From positions 1,054,001 through 1,118,000 of the forward strand of contig NZ_CANLMP010000001.1 in the NCBI RefSeq assembly GCF_947492405.1: a DNA stretch of 64,000 nt, written 5' to 3'. This DNA is from an uncultured Aquimarina sp. Its GTDB lineage: Bacteria; Bacteroidota; Bacteroidia; Flavobacteriales; Flavobacteriaceae. Below, one piece after another: positions 1 through 8,652 of the stretch. Under the pieces are notes generated by a model. It ran no database searches. It worked only from the letters and a program-made list of their open reading frames with translations, and was not told where the DNA came from. A program made the translations under genes and the position numbers. Within the stretch, counting starts at the first letter, position 1. Each line of letters begins with the position of its first letter.

Positions 1-1
1 A

Positions 2-742
2 GGATTAAGTGATGATCTTGCTACCTTAAGATATAGAACATTCGCTAAACAAAAAGCACCATTAATTGTCAGAACAAGAGGACATCGATTAGAAGGTATC
101 TGGCATTCTGGTTCTCAAATGGGTGGTTTAATTCACTTATTGCGTGGAATACATATTCTCGTACCGCGAAATATGACTAAAGCTGCTGGATTTTACAATA
201 CTTTAATGGATAGTGACGAACCAGCTGTAGTAATAGAATGTCTTAACGGATATCGCCTTAAAGAAAAAATGCCATCTAACTTAGCGGAAATAAGAACACC
301 TGTTGGTGTAGTTGAAACCGTAAAGGAAGGAAATGATATAACGTTAGTTTCCTATGGATCAACATTAAGACTAGTAGAACAAGCTGCTAAAGAATTGTTA
401 TCACTAGGTATTAATGCTGAAGTAATTGATGTACAATCATTAATCCCATTTGATTTAACTCACGATATCGTAAAAAGTGTGGCTAAAACCAATAGATTAA
501 TGATTATTGATGAAGATGTTCCTGGCGGAGCTACAGGTTATATACTTCACAAACTTATAGATGAACAAAACATCTATCAATATTTGGACAGCGAGCCGCA
601 AACATTAAGTGCACAACCTCATCGTCCTGCATTTGGTACAGATGGAGATTATTTTAGCAAACCATCTACAGAGGATATTTTTGAGAAAGTTTATGATTTA
701 ATGAATGAGGTTAACCCTGTAGAATATCCTAAATTAAGGTAA
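2..742 (+). CDS. 2-oxoacid dehydrogenase E1 component, beta-type C-terminal part (5' end outside window)
   Basis: The reading frame is open from the left edge, so this is the 3' part of a longer gene; the first in-window ATG (119) is not the start. The protein matches the beta half of branched-chain or pyruvate-type E1 enzymes: a transketolase pyrimidine-domain segment around [14 protein letters not shown], then the transketolase C-terminal domain ([33 protein letters not shown]). Such enzymes decarboxylate a 2-oxoacid with thiamine diphosphate and pass the acyl group to E2 lipoate. In Bacteroidota alpha and beta parts are often fused in one ~650-800 residue protein, which would fit here, but the alpha part is not visible. 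Substrate cannot be decided. Confidence 0.85.
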   Translation, partial: GLSDDLATLRYRTFAKQKAPLIVRTRGHRLEGIWHSGSQMGGLIHLLRGIHILVPRNMTKAAGFYNTLMDSDEPAVVIECLNGYRLKEKMPSNLAEIRTPVGVVETVKEGNDITLVSYGSTLRLVEQAAKELLSLGINAEVIDVQSLIPFDLTHDIVKSVAKTNRLMIIDEDVPGGATGYILHKLIDEQNIYQYLDSEPQTLSAQPHRPAFGTDGDYFSKPSTEDIFEKVYDLMNEVNPVEYPKLR

Positions 743-816
743 ACATAAAACCTTAGTCAAAAACCGAAGCATCCGGTCTAATAAACATATATATTGTTCT
801 TTGCCGACAAGCTTAG

Positions 817-854
817 AAAAACAAAACCCCTCTTTCTTGAGGAGTTTTGTTTTT
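817..854. terminator. Bidirectional terminator between convergent genes
   Basis: Arms 817-832 and 839-854 pair over 16 positions (A5CAAAAC4TC against GAGGAGTTTTGT5) with one C/A mismatch on the plus strand that becomes a U-G pair on the minus strand. T runs on both sides suit the E1 gene (plus) and the coiled-coil gene (minus), whose stop codon lies at 853-855. Confidence 0.75.
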
Positions 855-1470
855 AAAATGGGTCTTCTATCCGTATACGCTCTCCTTCTTTATAAGAAAT
901 AACAAATATATTCTTATCAATAATCCCAGATTGAAGTAAGATCTTTCTAAATTCCTGAGCTTCTTCGAGGGTTTCAAAAATCCCTAAACTAAGTTTATAA
1001 TAATACATATCATTATAAAAAAGAGTATTCGTGAATTTATCTGACACCAAAGAAACCTTGTCTGTTGTAAACGATTGTATCTGAACAGAATACACAGTAT
1101 CTTTGTTTATTAAACTCCTGTATAAATAAAGATCTTTTATGTTTTTAAGATCGGGTTGATCCTTTTTTAATTGATTCAGTTGGTTTTTAAGTCCATTAAT
1201 CTCCGATTGAAAAGATGAGAACTCTTTATTCTTAGTAACTGTTACAGTACTATCACTATTATCCACCCAGAATACTGTATATATAATTAACGCTATTGTA
1301 GTAATTAATAAAACAGAGCAAAGTATTTTAAACATCATTTTAGATGCTCTATTCCTTTTAAGTTCTAATGACTTATCATTAAGAAGATCCTCTAGCTTTC
1401 GTTGTTCAACCTCAGCTTTTTCTATCTGATAATGCAATGATAAAAGATCTTCATTTTTAATATCTGGCAT
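853..1470 (-). CDS. Single-pass membrane protein with coiled coils and SPOR-like C-terminus
   Basis: Not a named family that I recognise. Residues 1-45 form a charged heptad-rich helix, 46-68 are one transmembrane segment, 85-110 a second coiled coil, and about 125-200 read like a SPOR fold (YSVQIQSF, YYYKLSLGIFETLEEAQEFRKILLQSG, IFVISYKEGERI), a domain that in other proteins binds denuded peptidoglycan. No signal peptide, so N-in/C-out topology is inferred. The N-terminal helix resembles that of the next gene upstream (1505-2320), 34 bp away in the same direction, so the two probably form one operon of related proteins. A role in the cell envelope is inference. Confidence 0.6.
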   Translation of the reverse strand: MPDIKNEDLLSLHYQIEKAEVEQRKLEDLLNDKSLELKRNRASKMMFKILCSVLLITTIALIIYTVFWVDNSDSTVTVTKNKEFSSFQSEINGLKNQLNQLKKDQPDLKNIKDLYLYRSLINKDTVYSVQIQSFTTDKVSLVSDKFTNTLFYNDMYYYKLSLGIFETLEEAQEFRKILLQSGIIDKNIFVISYKEGERIRIEDPF

Positions 1471-1504
1471 TTTTTTAGGGGGTATTAAGAACGATTTATA
1501 GGCT

Positions 1505-2320
1505 TTATGGTAATTTCTGTTTCTTTATTTTATAAACAATTCCATCATTCATTTCTAAAATCATAATAGGTTTATCTGCAATAATTTTCTGAAAGGCTTT
1601 CAAAGGAAACCCTCTAGAAATTTGATTTATATCCTGAATACGAACTTTGTCATTCAACTCGAGTCTTCTTAACTTATTACTAGTGTTAGATACGTAGTAA
1701 TTATCATATAAGAAATATAACGTATCTCCGTTTTTATCAATATCATATTCTGCTTCATTATTTTCTTTGGCTTTTTCTACGGCTTTTCTTCCTTTAAAAT
1801 ATTCTATAAAATCGGCTTCAATAAAAATTACGCCATTGTTTCTAAATACTTTTTTAACATAACAATGATTTCTTTCAAATTTTAGTTTCTTTATTGTATC
1901 CGTAGCTGTTCGGTTATTTCCTTCTATATCAGTGCTATCAATTTCAGTAGGTTCTGCACTAAGGCTATCTGTTTTATAAGCTAATCCTCTTTTATAATCA
2001 GCAATATCAGATTTAAGCTTCATTAATTCTTCCTGTAAAGAATCGTTAGTTTTCTGAATTTGATCTATCTCAACCTGCGTATCCTCATTTTGATCAGCAG
2101 AAAACAAAGCATCTTTTTCACTTAGATAATATATTCCTCCGGCCATTACAGCGATAACAGTCAGAAAAAAAATCATAAAAACTAAACTGTTCCTCTTACT
2201 CTTTTTTAATTCTTCTGATATAGAAACAAGACGATTCTCCAGCTTCTGCTGTTTCATTCCGGATTTTTCAATCCTATATTGTACCGATAATAATTCGTCT
2301 TCTTTATCTTTCATTATCAA
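1505..2320 (-). CDS. Single-pass membrane protein, N-terminal paralogue of the 853-1470 product
   Basis: Unrecognised. It shares the pattern LLS-(V/L)-x-Y-x-IEK...Q-x-KLE-x-x-L...S-x-ELK with the 853-1470 product over the first 40 residues, followed by a transmembrane segment at about 46-66 and a coiled coil at 77-112. The C-terminal part (about 145-271) is different: a predicted beta-rich domain without a motif I can name, containing FIEADFIEYFKGRKAVEKA and ending in a basic tail. The same N-terminal and membrane module joined to a different outer domain suggests two parts of one envelope assembly; this is inference from architecture and from the 34-bp spacing only. Confidence 0.55.
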   Translation of the reverse strand: MIMKDKEDELLSVQYRIEKSGMKQQKLENRLVSISEELKKSKRNSLVFMIFFLTVIAVMAGGIYYLSEKDALFSADQNEDTQVEIDQIQKTNDSLQEELMKLKSDIADYKRGLAYKTDSLSAEPTEIDSTDIEGNNRTATDTIKKLKFERNHCYVKKVFRNNGVIFIEADFIEYFKGRKAVEKAKENNEAEYDIDKNGDTLYFLYDNYYVSNTSNKLRRLELNDKVRIQDINQISRGFPLKAFQKIIADKPIMILEMNDGIVYKIKKQKLP

Positions 2321-2349
2321 TTTTAAATTTAAAGCTCAACATTACACTA

Positions 2350-3195
2350 TTATGGTATCCACTTAATATCTTTAAAATTAGGTTTTCTCTTTTCTAAAAA
2401 CGCATTTCTACCCTCTTTAGCTTCATCTGTCATATATGCCAATCGTGTAGCTTCTCCTGCAAAAACTTGTTGCCCAACCATACCATCATCTGTTAGATTC
2501 ATAGAGAATTTTAACATTTTTATGGATGTTGGAGATTTTTCTAAGATTTCCTGAGCCCATTCATATGCGGTATCTTCCAATTCATCATGAGGTATTACGG
2601 CATTTACCATACCCATTTCGTATGCATCTTGTGCAGAATAATTTCTGCCTAAAAAGAAAATCTCCCGTGCCTTTTTCTGTCCCACCATTTTAGCTAAATA
2701 TGCAGATCCATATCCTCCATCAAAGCTAGTAACATCTGCATCTGTTTGTTTAAAAATAGCATGTTCTTTACTCGCAAGAGTAAGATCACAAACCACATGT
2801 AAACTATGCCCTCCTCCTACAGCCCAACCTGGCACCACAGCAATTACCACTTTTGGCATAAAACGAATAAGTCTTTGAACTTCTAAGATATTTAATCTAT
2901 GCATTCCATCCTGTCCTACATATCCCTGATGCCCTCTTGCTTTCTGATCTCCTCCACTACAAAAACTGTATACACCATCTTTAGTAGACGGTCCTTCTCC
3001 AGAAAGTAACACTACTCCTATTGAAGTATCTTCTTGTGCATCATAAAATGCATCGTACAGTTCACTTGTAGTCTGAGGTCTGAAAGCATTACGCACATTT
3101 GGTCTGTTAAACGCAATTCTGGCTACACCATTTGATTTTTTATATGTTATATCTTGATATTCTTTTGCAGTTTTCCAATTTATTGAACTCATCAT
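2350..3195 (-). CDS. menB: 1,4-dihydroxy-2-naphthoyl-CoA synthase
   Basis: Crotonase-fold enzyme that cyclises o-succinylbenzoyl-CoA to 1,4-dihydroxy-2-naphthoyl-CoA in menaquinone synthesis. Signature pieces of MenB, not just any enoyl-CoA hydratase, are present: FCSGGDQKARG (oxyanion hole), VPGWAVGGGHSLHVVCDLTL, and the MenB-type SFDGGYGSAYLAKMVG. The frame stays open to 3240, but the extra N-terminal residues are hydrophobic junk and run into the promoter box; the start chosen is the MM pair at 3195/3192 (MMSSINW), giving 281 codons, normal for the family. Other men genes follow further upstream at 5.3-8.6 kb in the same direction. Confidence 0.93.
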   Translation of the reverse strand: MMSSINWKTAKEYQDITYKKSNGVARIAFNRPNVRNAFRPQTTSELYDAFYDAQEDTSIGVVLLSGEGPSTKDGVYSFCSGGDQKARGHQGYVGQDGMHRLNILEVQRLIRFMPKVVIAVVPGWAVGGGHSLHVVCDLTLASKEHAIFKQTDADVTSFDGGYGSAYLAKMVGQKKAREIFFLGRNYSAQDAYEMGMVNAVIPHDELEDTAYEWAQEILEKSPTSIKMLKFSMNLTDDGMVGQQVFAGEATRLAYMTDEAKEGRNAFLEKRKPNFKDIKWIP

Positions 3196-3213
3196 ATGTT
3201 TTTTTAATGCTAT

Positions 3214-3240
3214 CAAAAATAATATAATATATTGTACCAA
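3214..3240 (-). promoter_or_regulatory. Bacteroidota-type promoter of menB
   Basis: On the minus strand TTG (3238-3240) is followed after 16 nt by TATTTTTG (3214-3221), matching the -7 consensus TAnnTTTG; the spacing is slightly short. It lies about 20 bp before the chosen menB start and supports that start over the longer frame. Confidence 0.5.
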
Positions 3241-3362
3241 GCTATATCATTAAGTGAGTTAAATCAAGTTAAAAAATCAATATTATTTTAACTTTCTACT
3301 AAATTAACATAGGTTTTGCACGATTTTTGATATTTTTAATCGAATTACATAAAGTAAATATT

Positions 3363-3851
3363 ATGATAAGGATCTTTTTGGGATTACTTTTAGCTTGTAT
3401 CGGCTTTACTTCTTATGGGCAAGAAAAAACTTCTTTTTCTATTTCATGGGATGAAATGAACACACATTTATCAGAAAATGATTTTATGTACACCATTGAG
3501 CACAAAGAAATCACGCCTTCTTTATCATTTATTAAACCAATAGTATCCGTTGGTACTTATCAGCTGATGGAAATAGATCTTTCTGTAGATTTACGAAAGC
3601 AGCATTTGAAAAATGATACTCCTATCCTACTTCTTCCGGAGAATAAATTCATTCAATCTGATTATGCTGTAGCTATTCCTAGTACTGTAAAAAGTAATGC
3701 CAGAATAACAATCACTGGAAACGGTGGTTACAATAGCAGTAGTACTAATAATGGCGGTGTTAAAAACACAGCCTATAGAGACGCCAGCACTTATACAGGA
3801 ATCTATTGTCCTGTAACTGGATTGCCTTTAACATCAAGGATTAGAAACTAA
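3363..3851 (+). CDS. Small secreted protein of unknown function
   Basis: Start placed at 3363, where MIRIFLGLLLACIGFTSYGQ gives a clear signal peptide with a flavobacterial cleavage-type end (SYGQ); the upstream ATG at 3327 would spoil it. The mature ~145 residues contain no motif I recognise. The part up to about residue 125 alternates beta-type and polar residues; after it comes a low-complexity N/S/G-rich stretch (NGGYNSSSTNNGG). Stand-alone gene between divergent menB and convergent cvfB. Function unknown. Confidence 0.6.
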   Translation: MIRIFLGLLLACIGFTSYGQEKTSFSISWDEMNTHLSENDFMYTIEHKEITPSLSFIKPIVSVGTYQLMEIDLSVDLRKQHLKNDTPILLLPENKFIQSDYAVAIPSTVKSNARITITGNGGYNSSSTNNGGVKNTAYRDASTYTGIYCPVTGLPLTSRIRN

Positions 3852-3898
3852 TATTTTTTTAAAGGTACTTCTACCAAAAACATTTGTGATAAGAAACT

Positions 3899-4732
3899 TT
3901 ATTCCACCAATCGAATACCGTCTTTTTCTATAACGATTTTTTTGGCTTTATATAAAGAACCGATTGCTTTCTTAAAGCTTTTCTTGCTTAATTGAAAAAC
4001 TTCTTTAATATCATCAGGATTCGACTTATCATTAAGATCTATAAAGCCTCCTCTATTATTTAACTCATTCAATATTTGTTGTGCATTTGGTTCTATAGCT
4101 CTATATCCGTGCCTTTGTAACGTAAGATCTATTTTACCGTCAGGACGTACTTTTTTCACAAAACCCTTTAGCTGGTCTCCTGGAGTAATCTTTTGAAAAA
4201 TTTCATCTTCGTATACCAGCCCCAAATGTTTTTGATTTACAATCATATTCCAACCATACGGAGAAGGATGTGATGCCATTAAATCTACTTCATCATAGGC
4301 AGATAACAATACTAGAGAATTATCAAGAAAAGCATTCGTCTTACTAGAACCAACGAGTCTGTTTGTCTCTTCATCTAAATACACATAAACTAGATACCAA
4401 CTACCAATTCTCATCTTAGAAGCTTGCTCTCTAAAGGGAATAAAAAGTTCTTTCTCTAGTCCCCAATCCATAAAAGCACCAATATCAGAAACTGTAGTAC
4501 ATTTCAAGTAAGCAAATGAATTAACCACAGCATAGGGTTCTAAGGTAGTAGCAACAATACGCTCCTCATGATCTAAATATAAAAACACCTTAATTTCGTC
4601 CCTAATCATAAATTCATCCGGAACGTATTTATTAGGCAATAACACTTCATTCCCATCATCATCACTTAGATAAATCCCTTGATCCCTTTCTCTTACGATT
4701 TCTAATGTATTATATTTACCGAGCTTAAGCAT
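3899..4732 (-). CDS. cvfB: CvfB/YitL-type S1 RNA-binding protein
   Basis: Length (277) and order of parts match the CvfB family: N-terminal S1-like OB folds (KYNTLEIVRERDQGIYL, the central S1-type repeat with IGAFMDWGLEKELFIPFREQ), a third S1 region (GDQLKGFVKKVRPDGKIDLTLQ) and a C-terminal winged helix (DIKEVFQLSKKSFKKAIGSLYKAKKIVI). CvfB in Staphylococcus binds RNA and affects virulence gene expression; in Bacteroidota the role is not established. Preceded by a TAnnTTTG box (4748-4755). Confidence 0.85.
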   Translation of the reverse strand: MLKLGKYNTLEIVRERDQGIYLSDDDGNEVLLPNKYVPDEFMIRDEIKVFLYLDHEERIVATTLEPYAVVNSFAYLKCTTVSDIGAFMDWGLEKELFIPFREQASKMRIGSWYLVYVYLDEETNRLVGSSKTNAFLDNSLVLLSAYDEVDLMASHPSPYGWNMIVNQKHLGLVYEDEIFQKITPGDQLKGFVKKVRPDGKIDLTLQRHGYRAIEPNAQQILNELNNRGGFIDLNDKSNPDDIKEVFQLSKKSFKKAIGSLYKAKKIVIEKDGIRLVE

Positions 4733-4747
4733 GTTCTATTTTTTGCG

Positions 4748-4755
4748 CAAAGATA
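4748..4755 (-). promoter_or_regulatory. -7 box (TATCTTTG) of cvfB
   Basis: A perfect TAnnTTTG match on the minus strand 16 bp before the cvfB start codon. No TTG at the usual distance upstream was found, so only the -7 element is claimed. Confidence 0.45.
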
Positions 4756-4793
4756 ATTGTTTAATCTTCCTATGTACCATATTAAAACAAAAA

Positions 4794-4818
4794 AAGGTGT
4801 TCATCAGAGAACACCCTT
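4794..4818 (-). terminator. Terminator of the DUF2853 gene
   Basis: Minus-strand hairpin GGTGTTC...GAACACC (loop 6 nt) followed by seven T; lies 24 bp after the DUF2853 stop codon. Confidence 0.75.
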
Positions 4819-4841
4819 TATTCTTTTATGAGCTGCTATTT

Positions 4842-5183
4842 TTATTTATATACAGACTCTTTTTTGAAGTGTTTAGCTAGAAGATAATACACTACTGCTC
4901 TGTACTTATTTCTGTTAGATTTACCATAAGCATCCATCACAGAAGCAATTGCTTCATCTAATTTTGGCCCATCAGAAAGCCCTAATTTTTTGATCAAGAA
5001 ATTTTTCTTTACTGTTTCTAATTCTGCAGCATCACTACCAGATACGGTAGCAGCGTCTTTATTATAAATAGATGGTCCACAACCAATCGTAACTTTAGTT
5101 AAAAAATCTACATCTGGTGTCTGACCAATTTTATCTTTGATATCAGCCGCATACTTAGTGATTAATTCGTCTCTTTTACTCAT
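4842..5183 (-). CDS. DUF2853 family protein
   Basis: The whole 113-residue protein fits the DUF2853 family: small, soluble, helical, with the family-type phrases VTIGCGPSIYNKDAATVSG and ETVKKNFLIKKLGL and a lysine-rich end (LAKHFKKESVYK). The biochemical function is unknown. It lies between menD and cvfB on the same strand and has its own terminator; the 103-bp gap to menD suggests separate expression. Confidence 0.8.
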   Translation of the reverse strand: MSKRDELITKYAADIKDKIGQTPDVDFLTKVTIGCGPSIYNKDAATVSGSDAAELETVKKNFLIKKLGLSDGPKLDEAIASVMDAYGKSNRNKYRAVVYYLLAKHFKKESVYK

Positions 5184-5286
5184 AAGGTGATAATGTTTTA
5201 GGTTTTAGTTAATTTATTATGTTATCTCAAATATAACTTATTTATAAATGAATAATTCATTTATAAATTATATTCTCTGGTGATTT

Positions 5287-7011
5287 TTAGATAAAATACC
5301 TAAAATAATCGATTAAAACACTATCATTCATTTTTCTTGGTGTAAAAACTTCCAATAACTGCGGTGAATCGTTGTTTAGATATAAACTTTCAATTCCTGC
5401 TACTAGCCCTTTTATTTCACTTATCTGCATATATTTAAAACCAAACATATTACATAGCTGCTCTGCAGTAAGATTATGTTTCGTCTCAAAATAAGTACTG
5501 AAATTATCCGTCTCTGATTTACCCGGTAAAATTCTAAAAATTCCTCCTCCACTATTATTAATTAGAATAATTTTAAAATTAGAAGGGATATTATCATTCC
5601 ATAATCCATTACTATCATAAAAGAAGCTAAGATCTCCTGTGATCAAGGTTGTAGGAATCCCTGAAGCTACTGCTGCACCGATAGCGGTAGATGTACTTCC
5701 ATCAATACCACTTGTTCCTCTATTACAATATACTTTAAAAGAAGGATTCAATGAAAATAATTGTGCATATCGTACCGTAGAACTATTACTTAACTGAATC
5801 ATCTGATCATCCGGAATATGATTAAAAAGTGTTTCAAAAACTTTTAGATCCGTAAAATCTATATGTTCTAAATATTCAGCATGTCGCTCTCTTCTTTGGT
5901 TTCTTAGAGAAATCCAAAATGACTTATAATTATTTTTTATAGGTACAGTATCTGGAAGAAAATCAGAAAAAAAGGAATTAGGATTCATTTTTATATGCTC
6001 TGTTAGGCAGAAATATGTATCATAAGCCTTCTTCTCATCAATATGCCAATGAATTTTAGGCTGATAGTTTCTAAAAAAGGCTTTGATCCGTTTAGAAACT
6101 ACCATTCCTCCAAAAGTGAGTAGTACCTCAGGTTGCAATGCTCTAAATTCTTCTTCTTTCAGAGATGTAATTAACTGATCAATACAATTAATATGGCTAG
6201 TATGATGAATATTTGATGTGGTTTCTGTCAAAACCAACACAGAAGAATCTTTGGCAAAATGATCTATCCACCTTTGCTCAATACTATTTGGTGCATTAAC
6301 ACCTATCAATATTATTTTACGTTTCGCTTTATTCCATTCAGCAAGCATGCTCGATCGTAAAGCATCTGATATACGCTGCTCCACTCGCTCAACAGGAATA
6401 TTCTTAGGGGAAATCGTTGGTTGATCAATTGTATCATATAATGGTTCATAGAAAGGAACGTTAATATGAACTGGACCGCTTTTTTCTATAGAAACGTTAA
6501 GAGCCAGGTTGATTTCTCTTTCATTATGCTTTTGCGCTTCGTGTTGTTTTTGCTTTATCTTAAGGTCGTCTATTTCCGTTTCTGGTACAATTTCAGAATA
6601 TAAATTCGCAGAATACAGAATATGATTTTCGAATACATTTTTTTGCCGTATCGTTTGTCCGTCACCTATATCAATACGTTCAATAGGTCTATCGGCACTT
6701 AATACTACCAAAGGAATATCACTATAAAAAGCCTCTGAAACCGCTGGATAATAGTTTAACAATGCGCTACCCGATGTACACACCAGCGCTACAGGCTGCT
6801 TAAGCTGTTGTGCAATTCCCAACGCAAAAAAAGCGGCACACCGCTCATCAACAATACTATAACAGTGCATATCAGGATTTTCAGTAAAACCAATAGTTAA
6901 CGGTGCATTTCTGGATCCTGGAGATATTACAATATGATGAATTCCTTTTGATTCACACAAAGCAACAATAGTTTGCGACAAAGGAATTTTGGAATATAAT
7001 TGTTTCTTCAT
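5287..7011 (-). CDS. menD: SEPHCHC synthase (2-succinyl-5-enolpyruvyl-6-hydroxy-3-cyclohexene-1-carboxylate synthase)
   Basis: Thiamine-diphosphate enzyme that adds the succinyl semialdehyde unit from 2-oxoglutarate to isochorismate, the first committed step of menaquinone synthesis. Visible: HIVISPGSRNAPLT at the N-terminus, the conserved Glu56 in DERCAAFFALG, SGSALLNYYPAVSEAFYSDIPLVVLSADRP, and the ThDP/metal motif GDLSFFYDSNGLWN...NNSGGGIFRILPG at about 460-500. Length 574 is typical. The start lies 44 bp behind menF, which with menI forms a men transcription unit. Confidence 0.95.
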   Translation of the reverse strand: MKKQLYSKIPLSQTIVALCESKGIHHIVISPGSRNAPLTIGFTENPDMHCYSIVDERCAAFFALGIAQQLKQPVALVCTSGSALLNYYPAVSEAFYSDIPLVVLSADRPIERIDIGDGQTIRQKNVFENHILYSANLYSEIVPETEIDDLKIKQKQHEAQKHNEREINLALNVSIEKSGPVHINVPFYEPLYDTIDQPTISPKNIPVERVEQRISDALRSSMLAEWNKAKRKIILIGVNAPNSIEQRWIDHFAKDSSVLVLTETTSNIHHTSHINCIDQLITSLKEEEFRALQPEVLLTFGGMVVSKRIKAFFRNYQPKIHWHIDEKKAYDTYFCLTEHIKMNPNSFFSDFLPDTVPIKNNYKSFWISLRNQRRERHAEYLEHIDFTDLKVFETLFNHIPDDQMIQLSNSSTVRYAQLFSLNPSFKVYCNRGTSGIDGSTSTAIGAAVASGIPTTLITGDLSFFYDSNGLWNDNIPSNFKIILINNSGGGIFRILPGKSETDNFSTYFETKHNLTAEQLCNMFGFKYMQISEIKGLVAGIESLYLNNDSPQLLEVFTPRKMNDSVLIDYFRYFI

Positions 7012-7055
7012 TCGAGTAGCTAAATTACAATATAGCGGTAATTAAAGCCAGTGTT

Positions 7056-8138
7056 TTAATGCAAAACTTTTTTCATAGTTTCAGTCTTTCGTACAGTTTC
7101 TTCCCATTCTTTTTCGGAGATAGAGTCTTTGGTGATACCTCCTCCTACATAAATGTTTGCTTTACCAAAAGACATCTCCATACAACGAAGATTTACATAT
7201 AAATTAGACTCCGTTTTTTCATTTTTATTCATATGTAATTCACCAAGAAAACCTGTGTAATATTTTCGATCATACGACTCATTCTGAAGAATGAAAGATT
7301 TTGCAGTTTTTTTAGGCAAACCACATACCGCAGGTGTGGGATGCAATACTTTGATAATATCTTCTACGTTAGAATCTTTATTTTTTAAAAAACCCTTAAT
7401 ATCTGTTCTAAGATGTAACAGCGTGCCTGCCCGATATGTATATGTGTTTGATTTTTCAATACTATTTACTTTAGATGAAAGTTCATTCAAAACAAAATCT
7501 GTTACCATAGCTTGTTCTTCTATCTCTTTTTCTCCCCAATCTACTTCTAAAGAACTTTCATAAGTCTGAGTTCCGGCTAACGCCATTGTAAAAAATTGAT
7601 CTTCCCTTATGGTAACTAAGGTCTCTGGAGTTGCTCCTAACCAGATTCCTACTGCTGGATGAAACCAATAATACACAAAAGCATCAGCATAACTATCAAT
7701 TAGCTTTTGAAAGACTTCTAAATAATCTTCCTTAGGAAAAGACACTTCTTCTTTTCTGGATAACACTACTTTTTTAAAGAAACCATCATTAATGGCTTTA
7801 ATTCCATTCTGAACCAGTTTTAGATGATCCTTTTTTGCTTTATGGTCATCTTCAACCGAGAAAGATTGATCATAATGATAATTTTCAACTTTACTCTCGG
7901 ATCGCATAACCGCTCTGTAGCAACTACTTATATTTGTCGGTATTATTATTGTTTTGTTTTCACTATCAAATGGAGCGAAAACAAAACCAGAAGTCTCATA
8001 TGAGTTCATTTCATACAGCTGATCATCGTTTTGAAGAAAACAATTCACTTCTTCTTCTCCAGATTTTCTATATACAACAAATGGTAATTGTTTATCCAAT
8101 TGAGATTGGATTTTAGCATATATTGCTGAAACATCCAT
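7056..8138 (-). CDS. menF: Isochorismate synthase
   Basis: Converts chorismate to isochorismate, the entry to menaquinone synthesis. The chorismate-binding domain fills the C-terminal two thirds: KVVLSRKEEV, GIWLGATPETLV, TMALAGTQ, the Mg-binding and active-site glutamates in WGEKEIEEQAMVTD, LHPTPAVCGLPK, YYTGFLGEL, and YVGGGITKDS. Isochorismate rather than anthranilate or salicylate synthase is supported by position between menD and the MenI-like gene (1-bp gap to the latter). Confidence 0.9.
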   Translation of the reverse strand: MDVSAIYAKIQSQLDKQLPFVVYRKSGEEEVNCFLQNDDQLYEMNSYETSGFVFAPFDSENKTIIIPTNISSCYRAVMRSESKVENYHYDQSFSVEDDHKAKKDHLKLVQNGIKAINDGFFKKVVLSRKEEVSFPKEDYLEVFQKLIDSYADAFVYYWFHPAVGIWLGATPETLVTIREDQFFTMALAGTQTYESSLEVDWGEKEIEEQAMVTDFVLNELSSKVNSIEKSNTYTYRAGTLLHLRTDIKGFLKNKDSNVEDIIKVLHPTPAVCGLPKKTAKSFILQNESYDRKYYTGFLGELHMNKNEKTESNLYVNLRCMEMSFGKANIYVGGGITKDSISEKEWEETVRKTETMKKVLH

Positions 8139-8139
8139 A

Positions 8140-8565
8140 TTATCTGGATTTAGTCAATGCAATGGTGGTTAATTTTACAATAGAGATCAAACTATCTTCC
8201 TCATCGCGTAATTTGATATCCCAAAGTTGAGTAGTTCTTCCTTTGTGTAAAACCTCTGCTCTTGCATACACATACCCATTTTTTACACTTTTTACATGAT
8301 TGGCAGAAATCTCTAAACCTCTTATGTAAAATTCTTTGGTATCTAGGAACATATGTGAAGCCGCACTACCTACACTTTCTGCCAATGCTACCATTGCACC
8401 ACCGTGTAACACACCGTCAGGTTGATGAACTTTTGGGGTAACGGGCATTTTGGCAATCAAATAGTCCTTACCTACTTCACAAAAAGAAATATCTAATGTT
8501 TCCATCAGTGTATTCTTGCACATCTCTGCGCATTTTTTCAATATTTCCTCTTCAGTTAATTGCAT
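8140..8565 (-). CDS. menI: Hotdog-fold thioesterase, probable 1,4-dihydroxy-2-naphthoyl-CoA hydrolase
   Basis: Member of the PaaI/YdiI branch of 4HBT thioesterases. GVLHGGAMVALAESVGSAAS carries the HGG turn and the catalytic Glu of YdiI-type enzymes, and the order RGLEISANHVKSVKNGYV, HKGRTTQLWDIKLRDE, LISIVKLTTIAL follows E. coli YdiI (MenI) closely. MenI releases 1,4-dihydroxy-2-naphthoate from its CoA ester, the step after MenB. The gene is one base from menF, so membership in the pathway is well supported, although YdiI-type enzymes act on several aromatic acyl-CoAs. First gene of the minus-strand men unit and divergent from the TetR gene. Confidence 0.82.
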   Translation of the reverse strand: MQLTEEEILKKCAEMCKNTLMETLDISFCEVGKDYLIAKMPVTPKVHQPDGVLHGGAMVALAESVGSAASHMFLDTKEFYIRGLEISANHVKSVKNGYVYARAEVLHKGRTTQLWDIKLRDEEDSLISIVKLTTIALTKSR

Positions 8566-8595
8566 ACTTTTAAAAATTTTAAGTAAAAATAAACA

Positions 8596-8646
8596 TTGAC
8601 ATTAAATAATTCTAACTATATTTATTTATTATTTTAACGAACGTTC
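8596..8646 (+). promoter_or_regulatory. Promoter and candidate operator of the TetR/hydrolase operon
   Basis: TTG (8596-8598), 18-nt spacer, then TATATTTA (8617-8624) approximate the Bacteroidota -33/-7 boxes. Downstream, GAACGTTC (8639-8646) is a perfect 8-bp palindrome that ends 6 bp before the ATG. It sits where a repressor would block the start of transcription; GAACGTTC-type cores occur in operators of TetR regulators, so autoregulation is a reasonable inference. Confidence 0.45.
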
Positions 8647-8652
8647 AATAAA

